DNA of 64,000 nucleotides from Streptomyces sp. TSRI0107 (GCF_001905845.1 NZ_LIVZ01000001.1:744001-808000); one strand, 5' to 3'; positions 51,358 through 62,504 are shown, counted from the stretch's first letter. Numbers and translations: made by a program. Notes: generated by a model not told the origin, from the sequence alone.

Positions 51358-53001
51358 TCACGGGCCGGTCAGCACCGACTCCTCCACCGTCGTCAGCCGC
51401 GTCCGGCCGCGCCCGTCCGTCCGCGCGTGCTCCAGCCGCAGCGTCGCCGAACGCCCGTGCAGCGTCAGCGTCATGAGCTGGTTGCCGAACCACGGACCGC
51501 CCGTGCGGCGCCAGTCGACCGGCGGGAGGGGGATCCGCCCGTGCCCGGCGAGCCGGCGCCCCAGGAACCGCGCCGGACCGCTCCAGGCGATCTTGAAGGC
51601 GAGGTGCAGCGGCCGCGGGATGGAGTTGTGGACGGGGGAGCAGGTCAGCTGCAGCACCCGGGCGTCGGGCCCGCGCCCGGCCGGCCAGGTGGGCTCGGCA
51701 AGGTACGCGTGGTGCACGTCCCCGGAGAGCACGCACACCGTCGCGGGCGCCCCGGGCCCCGAGCCCGCCTCCGCGATCAGCTCGGCCAGCGCGGCGAAGG
51801 ACTCCGGGAAGGCCGCCCAGTGCTCCAGGTCGGCGGCCCGGCGCAGCCGCTCCCCGAGCCGGGCCCAGCGCGGGCCCTTCTCGCCCCGGCACAGCGCCGC
51901 GTCCCAGCCCTCGGCGTCGTGCATCAGATGCGGCAGCAGCCAGGGCAGGGAGCTGCCGATGAGCAGGTGGTCGTAGCCGCCGGGGTCGTCCAGCGCCTGT
52001 TCGCGCAGCCAGGCGGCCTCGCCGGGGCCGAGCATGGAGCGGGCGCCCTCGTCGAGGACGCGGGCCGCGCGGGTGTCGGCCATCAGCAGCCGGACCCGGC
52101 CGAAATCGCGGCGGTAGCTCCAGCGCGCGGTGGTGTTGTCGGCGTCGGCGCGGGCGGCGAAGGCGCGCAGCACGTCGGTGGCGTCGGGCGTGTCGTGCAC
52201 GGCCGCGAAGAGCGGGTCCTCGGCCAGCTCCGCCGGGGACAGGTTTCCGATGTGCTGGTGGACCCAGTACGACATCAGCCCGCTCAGCAGCCGCTCCCGC
52301 CACCAGGAGGTGGCCCGCATGTCGGCGAGCCAGGCGGCGGAGGTGTTCCAGTCGTCGATGACGTCGTGGTCGTCGAAGATCATGCAGCTGGGGACGGTGG
52401 ACAGCAGCCAGCGCACATCGGGGTCGAGCCACGACTCGTAGTAGAGCCGGGTGTACTCCTCGTAGTCCGCCACCCCGCTGCCCGGCGGTTCGCGCAGGTC
52501 GCGGCGGGCGCCCAGCCAGCGGCGGGTGGCCGGGGAGGTCTCGTCGGCGTACACCTGGTCGCCGAGCAGCAGCAGCACGTCGGGCCGTTCGCCCTCGGGG
52601 TCGGCGGTGATACGGGCGGCGAGGGTGTCGAGGGCGTCGGGGCCGGCGGGGTCGCTGCCGTGGTCGGGCGGGGCGGCCCAGCGGCAGGAGCCGAAGGCGA
52701 CGCGCACCGGGTCGTCGGCGAGGCCGGTGCGGATGACGGAGGGCGGGGAGCCGGAGCCGGGGAGCGGCCAGACCCGGGTGCCGTCGAGGGTCACCTCGTA
52801 CGCCGTCGCCGTACCCGGTGTCAGGCCGGTCACCGGCACCAGCGCGTAGTGGTGGCCCGCCACCTGGAAGGTGCGGGCGGTGCCGTGGGCGCCGTCGGCG
52901 CAGCGCACCTCGGCGGTGCACGGCCGGCTCGCCTCGACCCAGACGGTCGCGGACGAACCGTCGGTGTATCTCAGCAGTGGCCCAAGGCGCAGTTCCGCCA
53001 C
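51358..53001 (-). CDS. PhoD-like alkaline phosphatase/phosphodiesterase
   Basis: About 547 residues. N-terminal Fn3-like domain (VAELRLGPLLRY to about residue 100), then a metallophosphatase domain: VRVAFGSCRW, LLLGDQVYADE, FDDHDVIDDWNT, LIGSSLPWLL, VLSGDVHHAY, matching PhoD metal ligands (Cys, Asp, His). No Tat or Sec signal, unlike secreted PhoD, so probably a cytoplasmic phosphodiesterase-type paralogue. GTG 53001 chosen (AAAGGG upstream); ATG 53022 possible. Two Cys pairs may matter for redox. Confidence 0.87.
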   Translation of the reverse strand: MAELRLGPLLRYTDGSSATVWVEASRPCTAEVRCADGAHGTARTFQVAGHHYALVPVTGLTPGTATAYEVTLDGTRVWPLPGSGSPPSVIRTGLADDPVRVAFGSCRWAAPPDHGSDPAGPDALDTLAARITADPEGERPDVLLLLGDQVYADETSPATRRWLGARRDLREPPGSGVADYEEYTRLYYESWLDPDVRWLLSTVPSCMIFDDHDVIDDWNTSAAWLADMRATSWWRERLLSGLMSYWVHQHIGNLSPAELAEDPLFAAVHDTPDATDVLRAFAARADADNTTARWSYRRDFGRVRLLMADTRAARVLDEGARSMLGPGEAAWLREQALDDPGGYDHLLIGSSLPWLLPHLMHDAEGWDAALCRGEKGPRWARLGERLRRAADLEHWAAFPESFAALAELIAEAGSGPGAPATVCVLSGDVHHAYLAEPTWPAGRGPDARVLQLTCSPVHNSIPRPLHLAFKIAWSGPARFLGRRLAGHGRIPLPPVDWRRTGGPWFGNQLMTLTLHGRSATLRLEHARTDGRGRTRLTTVEESVLTGP

Positions 53002-53115
53002 GTGATCGCCCGCCCTTTCCATGGTCGGCTCACCACCGGGGCGCGGCTCGCCTCCTCCGTCGCCCCGTACGGTACGGAACGACGGAGGCGGGCGCGGCGG
53101 TTCCGGCCGGGAAGG

Positions 53116-53760
53116 TCAGCAGGAGGCGAGGTGGTTCTGCAGCGCGCTCTTCTCGGCGGAGTCGACGGAGAGGCCGTAGTAGTACTTCACCTGCACCCAG
53201 GCGCGGACGTAGGTGCAGCGGTAGGCGGTGCGGGACGGCATCCAGGTGGCCGGGTCCTGGTCGCCCTTGGCCTGGTTGACGTTGTCGGTGACGGCGATCA
53301 GCTGCGGGCGGGTCAGGTCGTTGGCGAAGGCCTGGCGGCGGGAGGTGGTCCAGCTGTCGGCGCCGGAGTCCCAGGCCTCGGCGAGCGGCACGAGGTGGTC
53401 GATGTCGAGGTCGGAGGCGGCGGTCCAGGTGGCGCCGTCGTAGGGGGAGTACCAGCTGCCGCTGACGGCGGCGCACGCGGAGTCCTGGACGACGTTGGTG
53501 CCGTCGCGCTTGAGGACGACCTCGCGGGTGTTGCAGGCGCCGGACTGGGTGATCCAGTGCGGGAAGAGGTCGCGGTCGTAGCCGGTGCGGTCCTCGGCGG
53601 CGACGGTGAGGGAGGCGAGGTAGGTGCGGGCGGTGGCCGCGCTGACGGGGGTGGGGAGGGCGGCGGAGGCGGAGGGGGCGTTGAACAGCGCCACGGAGGC
53701 GATGAGGGCGCTGAACGCCGCGACTATGCTCAGCCGTCGACGCGCGTAGAACCGGGTCAT
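53116..53760 (-). CDS. Secreted HNH-type nuclease (DUF1524/GmrSD C-terminal-like)
   Basis: 214 residues. Sec signal about residues 1-33 (cleavage near ASAA/L). The beta-beta-alpha-metal core reads SDLDIDHLVPLAEAWDSGA ... FANDLTRPQLIAVTDNVNQAKGDQDPATW, with the His of DIDH as general base and the Asn and Lys-Gly-Asp region after it. Four Cys suggest two disulfides in the mature enzyme. Probable extracellular DNase for nutrient scavenging. GGGAG 6 nt before the ATG. Confidence 0.9.
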   Translation of the reverse strand: MTRFYARRRLSIVAAFSALIASVALFNAPSASAALPTPVSAATARTYLASLTVAAEDRTGYDRDLFPHWITQSGACNTREVVLKRDGTNVVQDSACAAVSGSWYSPYDGATWTAASDLDIDHLVPLAEAWDSGADSWTTSRRQAFANDLTRPQLIAVTDNVNQAKGDQDPATWMPSRTAYRCTYVRAWVQVKYYYGLSVDSAEKSALQNHLASC

Positions 53761-53914
53761 GCTAACTCCCTTGGAGTGTGGGGGTGTTGGCGTGCGAGCG
53801 AGGGAATGCTCGCGGTGGGTTGTTGCCGGCGGATGTGCGTTCGGTGAGAAGTTAGCGACGTGCACATGACAGAACAAGGTTCAGGTTCGAACTTCCTGTC
53901 CCGTACGATGGGTG

Positions 53915-54030
53915 GCGCAGAAGGGGAGTAGCTCTTCGCCGGATCGTCGACATACTGCTCAGCTCGGCTGGGCCGGCGCCCGGAGGCGGGTCCTTCAGGA
54001 CCGCGCCAGCGAGACCTTCGGCAAGCAGTG
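53915..54030 (+). ncRNA. yybP-ykoY manganese riboswitch
   Basis: Upstream of a TMEM165/GDT1 exporter gene. Conserved blocks in order: GAAGGGGAGTAGC (about 53920-53932), GTCGTCGACATACTGC-like loop (ACATACT at 53950-53956), variable hairpin with CCTTCAGGACC, and closing GCGAGACCTTCGGC (54010-54022). GAAGG pairs with CCTTC to form P1. These are the signature loops of the Mn2+-sensing yybP-ykoY class. Followed by a 20-nt palindromic hairpin as expression platform. Confidence 0.85.
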
Positions 54031-54034
54031 CACG

Positions 54035-54054
54035 CCCGTGCCGTACGGCACGGG
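54035..54054 (+). terminator. Expression-platform hairpin of the riboswitch
   Basis: CCCGTGCCGTACGGCACGGG is a perfect 20-nt palindrome directly after the aptamer, 82 nt before the coding start. It is likely a terminator or alternative stem whose formation depends on Mn2+ occupancy. Confidence 0.6.
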
Positions 54055-54136
54055 TGCCGTGTGCTGTCCTTGCCGAGGTGTCGCCGCGAAGGGCTCGGCA
54101 CTCTCGGTGGGGGCAGTCCCGACCGATTGAGGAACC

Positions 54137-54718
54137 TTGATCAGCCTTACCGTGACAGCGCTCGTCTTCGGCGTCGTCTTCCTCGCCGAGCTGCCCGACA
54201 AGACCGCCCTGGCCGGCCTCGTCCTGGGCACCCGCTATCGCGCCTCCTACGTCTTCGCGGGCGTCGCCGCCGCCTTCGCCCTGCACGTGGCGCTCGCCGT
54301 CGCGGCCGGCAGCGTGCTGACCCTGCTGCCGCAGCAGATCGTGCACGCGCTCACCGGTGTGCTCTTCCTGGGCGGCGCGGCGGTGCTGCTGATGAAGAAG
54401 GACGAGGACGAGGACGAGGTCCGCAAGCCGGAGAACCAGTCCTTCTGGAAGGTCGCCGGGTCCGGCTTCATGCTGATCCTCGTCGCCGAGTTCGGTGACC
54501 TCACGCAGATCATGACGGCGAACCTCGCGGCCCGCTACGACGACCCGCTGTCCGTCGGTCTGGGCGCGGTGCTGGCGCTGTGGGCGGTGGCCGGGCTCGG
54601 CATCGTCGGCGGAAAGGCCCTGATGAAGCGGGTGCCGCTGAAGCTGATCACCAAGGTCGCGGCGATGCTCATGCTGGCGCTCGGCGTGTGGAGCCTGTGG
54701 GAGGCGGTGACCGGCTGA
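54137..54718 (+). CDS. TMEM165/GDT1 family (UPF0016) manganese/cation exporter
   Basis: 193 residues, six to seven helices in two inverted repeats. Each repeat has the family's acidic motif: VFLAELPDKTALAG (helix 1) and LVAEFGDLTQIMTANLA (helix 4). The first has Pro in the usual Gly position. An acidic loop (KKDEDEDEVRKPE) separates the halves. TTG start preceded by GAGGA. The Mn2+ riboswitch upstream strongly indicates export of excess Mn2+. Confidence 0.92.
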   Translation: MISLTVTALVFGVVFLAELPDKTALAGLVLGTRYRASYVFAGVAAAFALHVALAVAAGSVLTLLPQQIVHALTGVLFLGGAAVLLMKKDEDEDEVRKPENQSFWKVAGSGFMLILVAEFGDLTQIMTANLAARYDDPLSVGLGAVLALWAVAGLGIVGGKALMKRVPLKLITKVAAMLMLALGVWSLWEAVTG

Positions 54719-54911
54719 GCCCGCGCCGGGCGGCTCGCGAGCTGAACGGCAGGTGAAGGTTTCGCCGGGGCGCTGGCGGGATGCCGGATTTGTTTTGTAC
54801 CGTGGAGGAACAAAGTGGCTCCCGCCCGTTTTCCCTGACCGGCGGGCGGGGCTGCTCTGTTTCCCCGGGGGACGCCACCCCTGTACCCCGCCCCGCTTCC
54901 TGGAGCTGCCG

Positions 54912-55571
54912 ATGACGGCCACCACCGTGCTCACCGCCCGCGCCCTCCTGCTCGACATGGACGGCACCCTCGTCAACTCCGACGCCGTGGTCGAACGGAT
55001 CTGGCGCCGCTGGGCCGACCGGCACGGCCTCGACGGCGACGAGGTGATGAAGGTGGTGCACGGCCGCCAGGGCCACGCCTCCATGGCCGTCCTGCTGCCC
55101 GACCGGCCTGTGGAGCAGAACCACGCGGACAACGCGCGCATGCTCGCCGAGGAGACCGCCGACATGGACGGCGTCGTCCCCGTCCCCGGCGCCCCCGCCT
55201 TCCTGGCCGCCCTGCGCGGCCTCCCGCACGCCCTGGTGACCTCCGCGGACGTCGGCCTGTCCACCGCCCGGATGGCCGCCGCGGGGCTCGCGCTGCCCGA
55301 CGTCCGGATCACCGCCGAGTCCGTCGGCGCCAGCAAGCCCGACCCCGAGGGCTTCCTCAAGGGCGCCGCCGAACTCGGCATCGCCCCCGCCGACTGCGTC
55401 GTCTTCGAGGACTCCGGCGCGGGCATCGCCGCGGGCCGCGCGGCCGGCATGCGCGTGGTGGGCGTCGGCCCCCGCGCCGCCGTCCACGCCCCGGACGTCC
55501 ACGTCCGGGACCTGACCGAGGTGCGGGTCGAGGACGCGGGGGACGGGACGATCCGCCTGCACGTCGGCTGA
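54912..55571 (+). CDS. HAD-family hydrolase (sugar/polyol phosphatase type)
   Basis: 219 residues, subfamily IA phosphatase: ALLLDMDGTLVNSDAVVERI (nucleophile Asp in motif I), helical cap, ALVTSADVG (motif II), GASKPDPEGFLKGA (motif III Lys) and VVFEDSGAGIAAG (motif IV). Resembles glycerol-3-phosphate/2-deoxyglucose-6-phosphate phosphatases. GGAG 7 nt before ATG 54912. The 193 bp upstream contains no gene. Confidence 0.92.
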   Translation: MTATTVLTARALLLDMDGTLVNSDAVVERIWRRWADRHGLDGDEVMKVVHGRQGHASMAVLLPDRPVEQNHADNARMLAEETADMDGVVPVPGAPAFLAALRGLPHALVTSADVGLSTARMAAAGLALPDVRITAESVGASKPDPEGFLKGAAELGIAPADCVVFEDSGAGIAAGRAAGMRVVGVGPRAAVHAPDVHVRDLTEVRVEDAGDGTIRLHVG

Positions 55572-55597
55572 ACGCGGCCACCGGGGCCGGGCTCAGC

Positions 55598-56398
55598 TCA
55601 GAGCGCGCGGCCCCGCGCGTACCGGCCGGGGGTGGCGCCCACCACGCGCTTGAAGTGCCGGGTGAGGTGCGCCTGGTCGTAGAAGCCGGCCTCGCCGGCC
55701 ACCTCGGCCGGACGCAGGCCGTCGAGCAGCAGCCGGCGGGCGCGGTCGACCCGGCGGGCCATCAGGTACTGGTGCGGGGCGATACCGAACGCGCCGGTGA
55801 AGGACCGCACCAGATGGGCGGGGTGCGCGTGCAGCAGCCGGGCGGCCTCCTCCAGGGCCAGCCCCGGCACCAGCCGCGCGTCGAGCAGGTCCCGCAGCTC
55901 GTGCGCCACTCCCCGGCACACCGCCGGGCGGGCCACGGGAGACCGCGGGCGCAGATGGCCGCGCAGGCGCTCGCAGATCAGCGCGAGCCTGCTCTCCGCC
56001 TCCAGTTCGTCGCCCCGGTGCCGCAGCGCGGTGTGCAGCCGTCCCACCCGGTGCCGGAGCACCGGATCGGCCAGGTCGGGCGTGTCCACGGCGGGACCGA
56101 TCAGGCTCTCGTCCAGCCGGGACAGATCCAGGTAGAGCACCCGCTTGCGGAAGCCGTCCGCGGTGGCCGGTGACCCGTTGTGCGGCACCTGCGGCGGAAG
56201 CAGCGTGACCGTGCCGTCCGGCGTGCCGTGCTCCCGGCGGTCCAGGTCGTAGCGGACGACGCCGTCGTCGACGACCAGCAGCGTCCAGGCGTCGTGGACG
56301 TGCATCGGGTAGGCGTGCTCGGTGAAGCGGGCGTGGAACACCTCCACCACGCCCGCGACGGGCGGGCGCCACGCCGAGATCTCCTGCCGGGCCACCAC
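55598..56398 (-). CDS. AraC-family transcriptional regulator
   Basis: 266 residues: N-terminal cupin-like sensor (FHARFTEHAYPMHVHDAWTLLVVDDG, about residues 17-42) and a C-terminal double HTH (LALEEAARLLHAHPAHLVRSFTGAFGIAPHQYL; RPAEVAGEAGFYDQAHLTRHFKRVVGATPGRYA). Start GTG 56398 chosen because TACGTT ends 6 nt before it. Divergent from the DUF2000 gene 49 bp away, its likely target. Ligand unknown. Confidence 0.9.
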   Translation of the reverse strand: MVARQEISAWRPPVAGVVEVFHARFTEHAYPMHVHDAWTLLVVDDGVVRYDLDRREHGTPDGTVTLLPPQVPHNGSPATADGFRKRVLYLDLSRLDESLIGPAVDTPDLADPVLRHRVGRLHTALRHRGDELEAESRLALICERLRGHLRPRSPVARPAVCRGVAHELRDLLDARLVPGLALEEAARLLHAHPAHLVRSFTGAFGIAPHQYLMARRVDRARRLLLDGLRPAEVAGEAGFYDQAHLTRHFKRVVGATPGRYARGRAL

Positions 56399-56447
56399 GC
56401 AAACAACGTACAAGACGCCCCACGGGCGCGGTCGGCAGCCTGGGACC

Positions 56448-56891
56448 ATGACGACCGAGAACACCACCGCCCCCGCCCCCGTCCGCTTCGACACCAAGAT
56501 CGCCGTACTGCTCCGCGCGGACCTGGAGACCTGGCAGCGGCTGAACGTGACGGCGTTCCTGGTCAGCGGCCTCGGCTCGGAGCTGCCGGAGTTGATCGGG
56601 GAGCCGTACGCCGACGCCGACGGCACTCCCTACCTGCCGATGTTCCGCCAGCCCGTGCTGGTCTTCGAGGGAACCAAGGAGACGCTGACCGCGGCCCACG
56701 AGCGGGCTCTCGCGCGGGCCCTGCCCAGGGCCGTGTTCACCTCGGACCTGTTCGCCACGGGCAACGACCGCGACAACCGCGCGGCGGTCCGCGCGGTGCC
56801 GGGCGGGCAGCTGGACCTCGTCGGCATCGCCGTGCACGGGCCGCGCAACGCCGTGGACAAGGTCCTCAAGGGCGCCCGCATGCACCCGTAG
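56448..56891 (+). CDS. DUF2000 family protein
   Basis: 147 residues: RFDTKIAVLLRADLETWQRL, then NVTAFLVSGLGSELPEL, PMFRQPVLVFEGTKETL and a C-terminal DLVGIAVHGPRNAVDKVLKG, the DUF2000 fold related to peptidyl-tRNA-hydrolase-like PTH2 structures. Function unknown. Divergent from and presumably controlled by the AraC regulator. Confidence 0.87.
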   Translation: MTTENTTAPAPVRFDTKIAVLLRADLETWQRLNVTAFLVSGLGSELPELIGEPYADADGTPYLPMFRQPVLVFEGTKETLTAAHERALARALPRAVFTSDLFATGNDRDNRAAVRAVPGGQLDLVGIAVHGPRNAVDKVLKGARMHP

Positions 56892-56918
56892 CGCGGACGG
56901 CTCGGCCCGCCGCGGGAC

Positions 56919-57914
56919 CTACGGCTCCCGCGTCTCCGTCTCCAGCAGCTGCCGCGTCTTCGTCCCGTACACGTTCAGCTCGTCCTGGAGACCCCGGGAC
57001 CACTGGTAGTTGCGCAGGGCGTCCTCGACGCGGCTGGTGAAGACGCCGTGCGCCTCGTCGTTGTACAGGTACAGCTGGCGCAGCCGCAGCTGGAGTTCCG
57101 TGACCTCCGGGCCCCGGTCGCCGCGCCGCAGCACGGGACCCTGCTCCGGGGCGGGCGACGCGGTCGCGCGGTCCGTCGTCGCGGACTGGCTGGGCGTCGG
57201 CGTCTCGGTCGGCGTGGGCGTGGGGGAGGCGCTGCTCGCGGACGGGGACGGCGACGGGGAAGGGCTCGCGCTCGCCGAGGGGGACGGCGAGGCGGACGAC
57301 GCGGGCGACGCCGAGGCGCCGGTGCTCGCCGTGGCCGGACGGGACGCCTCGCTGGTGCGGGCCTCCGGCACCGCCTCGCGCACGTCCTCCGGCAGCGCGG
57401 TGTCCCGGGACGGCTTGTCGTACGAGAACAGGCCGCTCGCCAGCCCGGCCGCCGCGACCACGGCGACCACCGCGCCGGCCACGCCGAGCAGGACGGTACG
57501 GCGACGGCGCCGGGCGTGCGGCCCCTCCGGGCCGGGGCCGCCGGTCTCCGGCCGCGGCGCGTCCTCGAACAGGTCGAGGTCGTCCGTGCTGGGCGCGGAG
57601 GGCGGCGGGGCCAGCGGGGTGGGCAGCACCGTGGTGACCGGCTCGGGCTCGACGGGGCGCAGCGGCATCGTCAGCTCCGCGTCCGCGGGCTCCGCGTCCG
57701 CGGGCTCCGCGTCCGCCGGGCGCTCGCCGGTGCCGTCCAGATCGACGTACGGGCGTATGCGCAGCGGGTCGAAGTCCTCCGCCGCCGCCTGTTCCGCCGT
57801 GCGGGCATCGCGCAGCGCGTCGGACGCCCGCCGGCCGCAGGCGCACGACGGCGTGTTGTCCGCCCCCCGCGCCGCCCCGCACTCCGGGCACGCATGCCCC
57901 TTCGGCTCCGCCAC
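56919..57914 (-). CDS. Zinc-ribbon membrane protein with extracellular peptidoglycan-binding domain
   Basis: 331 residues. N-terminal Cys set (CPEC, CACG) forms a cytoplasmic zinc ribbon; acidic ADAEP repeats follow (15-bp DNA repeat), then RRRRR and a membrane helix (TVLLGVAGAVVAVVAAAGLASGLF, about residues 140-163), a Ser/Pro/Thr stalk of about 100 residues, and a PG_binding_1 domain at the end (LRRGDRGPEVTELQLRLRQL, VFTSRVEDALRNYQWSRGL). A cell-wall tether with a cytoplasmic ribbon; function unknown. GTG start. Confidence 0.87.
   Translation of the reverse strand: MAEPKGHACPECGAARGADNTPSCACGRRASDALRDARTAEQAAAEDFDPLRIRPYVDLDGTGERPADAEPADAEPADAELTMPLRPVEPEPVTTVLPTPLAPPPSAPSTDDLDLFEDAPRPETGGPGPEGPHARRRRRTVLLGVAGAVVAVVAAAGLASGLFSYDKPSRDTALPEDVREAVPEARTSEASRPATASTGASASPASSASPSPSASASPSPSPSPSASSASPTPTPTETPTPSQSATTDRATASPAPEQGPVLRRGDRGPEVTELQLRLRQLYLYNDEAHGVFTSRVEDALRNYQWSRGLQDELNVYGTKTRQLLETETREP
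57675..57719. repeat. 15-bp tandem repeat, three units
   Basis: CTCCGCGTCCGCGGG repeated three times (last unit with one change), encoding Ala-Asp-Ala-Glu-Pro repeats in the acidic linker of the peptidoglycan-binding membrane protein. Confidence 0.9.
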
Positions 57915-58022
57915 GCGTCCGTCCCCTCCCTAAGAACTCCAGAGATTATGCAGATTCCGTGGAGGTTGAGGTCGCCTGCCTGGGTATTCGACAGGGGTCA
58001 AAACCGACTCGACAGGCCATAA

Positions 58023-60651
<2,629 letters not shown>

Positions 60652-60730
60652 TCTCGTGCGCGGCCCCGCCGTTTGGGCGGGGGCCCCCGGGCAACCCGGT
60701 CAGCGTTCCGAGAACCCGGAGGGCAACCGA

Positions 60731-61396
60731 ATGTCCACAGGCTTGATCGTTGCTTTGATCGTGATCGGGGCGGTCGTCGTCATCGGCGCGGCCGTCCTGC
60801 TGATGCAGCGCCGGGGCGCGACCGGCGGGCGGGACCTGAAGCGGCGCTTCGGTCCCGAGTACGAGCGGACCGTCGCCCGGCACGACGGAGACACCAAGGC
60901 CGCCGAGCGGGAACTCGCCGGACGCGTCGAACGCCACGGCGGCCTGCGTGAGCGCCCGCTGGAGGCGGGCGAGCGCGGCGAGTTCGAGGCGCGCTGGCAG
61001 GCGGCGCAGGAGCGGTTCGTCGACTCGCCGCGGCAGGCGGTGACCGAGGCGGACCTGCTGCTCGCCGAGCTGGCCGGGGCGCGTGGCTTCCCGGACGGCG
61101 GGCAGTACGAGGAGCAGCTCGCCGCGCTGTCCGTGCACCACGCCGCCCACGTCCACGGCTACCGGCGGGTCCACCGCCTGGCCCGCGCCGACGGCGGAGC
61201 GGGGCAGGCGGAGCAGGGCACGACCGAGGAGATGCGCGAGGCGATGGTCGAGGCCCGCGCGCTGTTCGAGGACCTGGTGTCCCCGAACCGCCGGGACCAC
61301 GACGAGCCCGGCGACCGCCGCCCGCCGCACCACGCCCGCCGCGGCCGGTCCCACCTGCCGTGGGGCTTCACCCGGCATCACGCCAAGGGGAGTTGA
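60731..61396 (+). CDS. Single-pass membrane protein, paralogue A of an unknown pair
   Basis: 221 residues. N-terminal membrane helix (LIVALIVIGAVVVIGAAVLL, about residues 5-24), basic stop-transfer, then a charged helical domain with RFGPEYERTV and EARWQAAQERFVDSPRQAVT EADLLLAEL. The last 40 residues are Arg/His-rich (RRPPHHARRGRSHLPWGF). GGAGG 8 nt before the ATG. The segment around RFVDSPRQAV corresponds to GFVDGPRAAV in the next gene, 5 bp downstream. Function unknown. Confidence 0.82.
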   Translation: MSTGLIVALIVIGAVVVIGAAVLLMQRRGATGGRDLKRRFGPEYERTVARHDGDTKAAERELAGRVERHGGLRERPLEAGERGEFEARWQAAQERFVDSPRQAVTEADLLLAELAGARGFPDGGQYEEQLAALSVHHAAHVHGYRRVHRLARADGGAGQAEQGTTEEMREAMVEARALFEDLVSPNRRDHDEPGDRRPPHHARRGRSHLPWGFTRHHAKGS

Positions 61397-61401
61397 GCCA
61401 T

Positions 61402-62064
61402 ATGACCGAGGTGCCGCACACGCACAGGGGCGGCGAGGACGAGCGCAGGATGCCGGGCGGCGGCGGGATGCCGCAGGTCCCGGGTGAGCAGGCGTCCGGC
61501 GGGATGCCGCAGGGGTCGGGCGGGGTGCCGCAGGGCCCCGGCGGGCAGGTGCCCCCGGAGATGCAGCCGCCCGCCGGACCGGGGTCGCAGGCCCCCGCCG
61601 GTCAGCCCGCGCAGCCCCCCGGCGGGCAGCCGTCACAGACCCCCGCCGGTGGTCCGGCACAAGCCCCCGCCGGTGGTCCGGCACAAGCCCCCGCCGGGGC
61701 GCCGGCGTCCACCGCGGTCGGTGCGCGCCGGCAGTCCGGTGTGGAGGCAGGGGCCCCGCGCGCGGAGAAGGCGTCGCATCTGGCGCCGCTGCTGGCGCGC
61801 GGTGAGGCGGACAAGCTCGCGGAGCGGCTGCAGCACGCGGTGACCGGATTCGTGGACGGCCCGCGGGCCGCCGTGGAGGAGGCCGACCACGTGCTGGAGG
61901 AGATCGCGGACCGCTTCACGCAGGCGGTCACCCAGCGGCGGCGCACCCTGCGCCGTTCCTGGGAGGAGACCGACGAGGCCACCCCGCCGTCGTCCGACAC
62001 CGAGCGCCTGCGGCTGGCGCTGAAGGACTACCGCGAGCTGGCCGACCGGCTCCTGCACCACTGA
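61402..62064 (+). CDS. Gly/Pro/Gln-rich protein, paralogue B of the pair
   Basis: 220 residues. The first 115 residues are low-complexity, with Gly-Gly-Met-Pro-Gln and Ala-Pro-Ala-Gly-Gly-Pro repeats, probably disordered. The C-terminal helical domain (ADKLAERLQHAVTGFVDGPR AAVEEADHVLEEIADRF) matches the central part of paralogue A. No membrane helix. Only 5 bp after paralogue A, so co-transcribed; the two may form hetero-oligomers at the membrane. Function unknown. Confidence 0.8.
   Translation: MTEVPHTHRGGEDERRMPGGGGMPQVPGEQASGGMPQGSGGVPQGPGGQVPPEMQPPAGPGSQAPAGQPAQPPGGQPSQTPAGGPAQAPAGGPAQAPAGAPASTAVGARRQSGVEAGAPRAEKASHLAPLLARGEADKLAERLQHAVTGFVDGPRAAVEEADHVLEEIADRFTQAVTQRRRTLRRSWEETDEATPPSSDTERLRLALKDYRELADRLLHH
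61640..61687. repeat. 24-bp tandem repeat, two perfect units plus a partial third
   Basis: Unit starts CCCCCGCCGGTGGTCCGGCA and ends CAAG; it encodes Pro-Ala-Gly-Gly-Pro-Ala-Gln-Ala within the low-complexity N-terminus of paralogue B. A multiple of three, so expansion is in frame. Confidence 0.9.
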
Positions 62065-62096
62065 CCCGGCCGCAGGGCGACCCGCCGGCCCGCCGG

Positions 62097-62504
62097 TCAG
62101 TCCGCCGCCCGGCCCTCCCGCCACCGGCGTACGACGTCCTCGACGTCGTACGGCTTGAGTCCCAGCGGAGGGCCGGGCGGCGGCTTGTACATCATGTCGC
62201 GGATCTTCACGTTGACCGCCTCGACGATCTTCCGGGCGGCCCGTTCGGAGGGCGCGGTGACGGCCGCCAGCAGCGCCTCCTCCGCCTCCTTGCGCAGCGC
62301 CAGCGTCGGCGGCAGCACGGAGACGCCCTCGCGGGCCAGCTTCCGCTTGATCCACCACTGTTCGTCGTACGCGGCCTCGACATCGCCCGGCAGCGGCTTC
62401 CCCGCGCCCGGCAGCCGCTCGAACTCGCCGCGTGCGGCGGCGTCACGGATCTGCTTGTCGGTCCAGGACTCGAAGCTCACGCCGGGTGGCTTTCGCTCGG
62501 TCAT
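62097..62504 (-). CDS. DUF1992 (DnaJ-homologue-C28-like) protein
   Basis: 135 residues: FESWTDKQIRDAAARGEFER LPGAGKPLP, then EQWWIKRKLAREGVSVLPP, the DUF1992 domain shared with the C-terminus of DNAJC28, without a J domain. Cytoplasmic, function unknown. CACAAT ends 6 nt before the ATG (leaderless type). Convergent with paralogue B. Confidence 0.9.
   Translation of the reverse strand: MTERKPPGVSFESWTDKQIRDAAARGEFERLPGAGKPLPGDVEAAYDEQWWIKRKLAREGVSVLPPTLALRKEAEEALLAAVTAPSERAARKIVEAVNVKIRDMMYKPPPGPPLGLKPYDVEDVVRRWREGRAAD

Noticed and set aside
51427..53847. Roughly 800-codon plus-strand frame opposite the PhoD-like and HNH genes
   Set aside because: Composition artefact in high-GC DNA; it runs across two well-supported genes, contains no recognisable domain and has no ribosome site.
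53885..53905. LexA box (GTTCGAAC) near the HNH nuclease promoter
   Set aside because: GTTCGAAC here lacks the spacer of the Streptomyces SOS box (CGAAC-N4-GTTCG).
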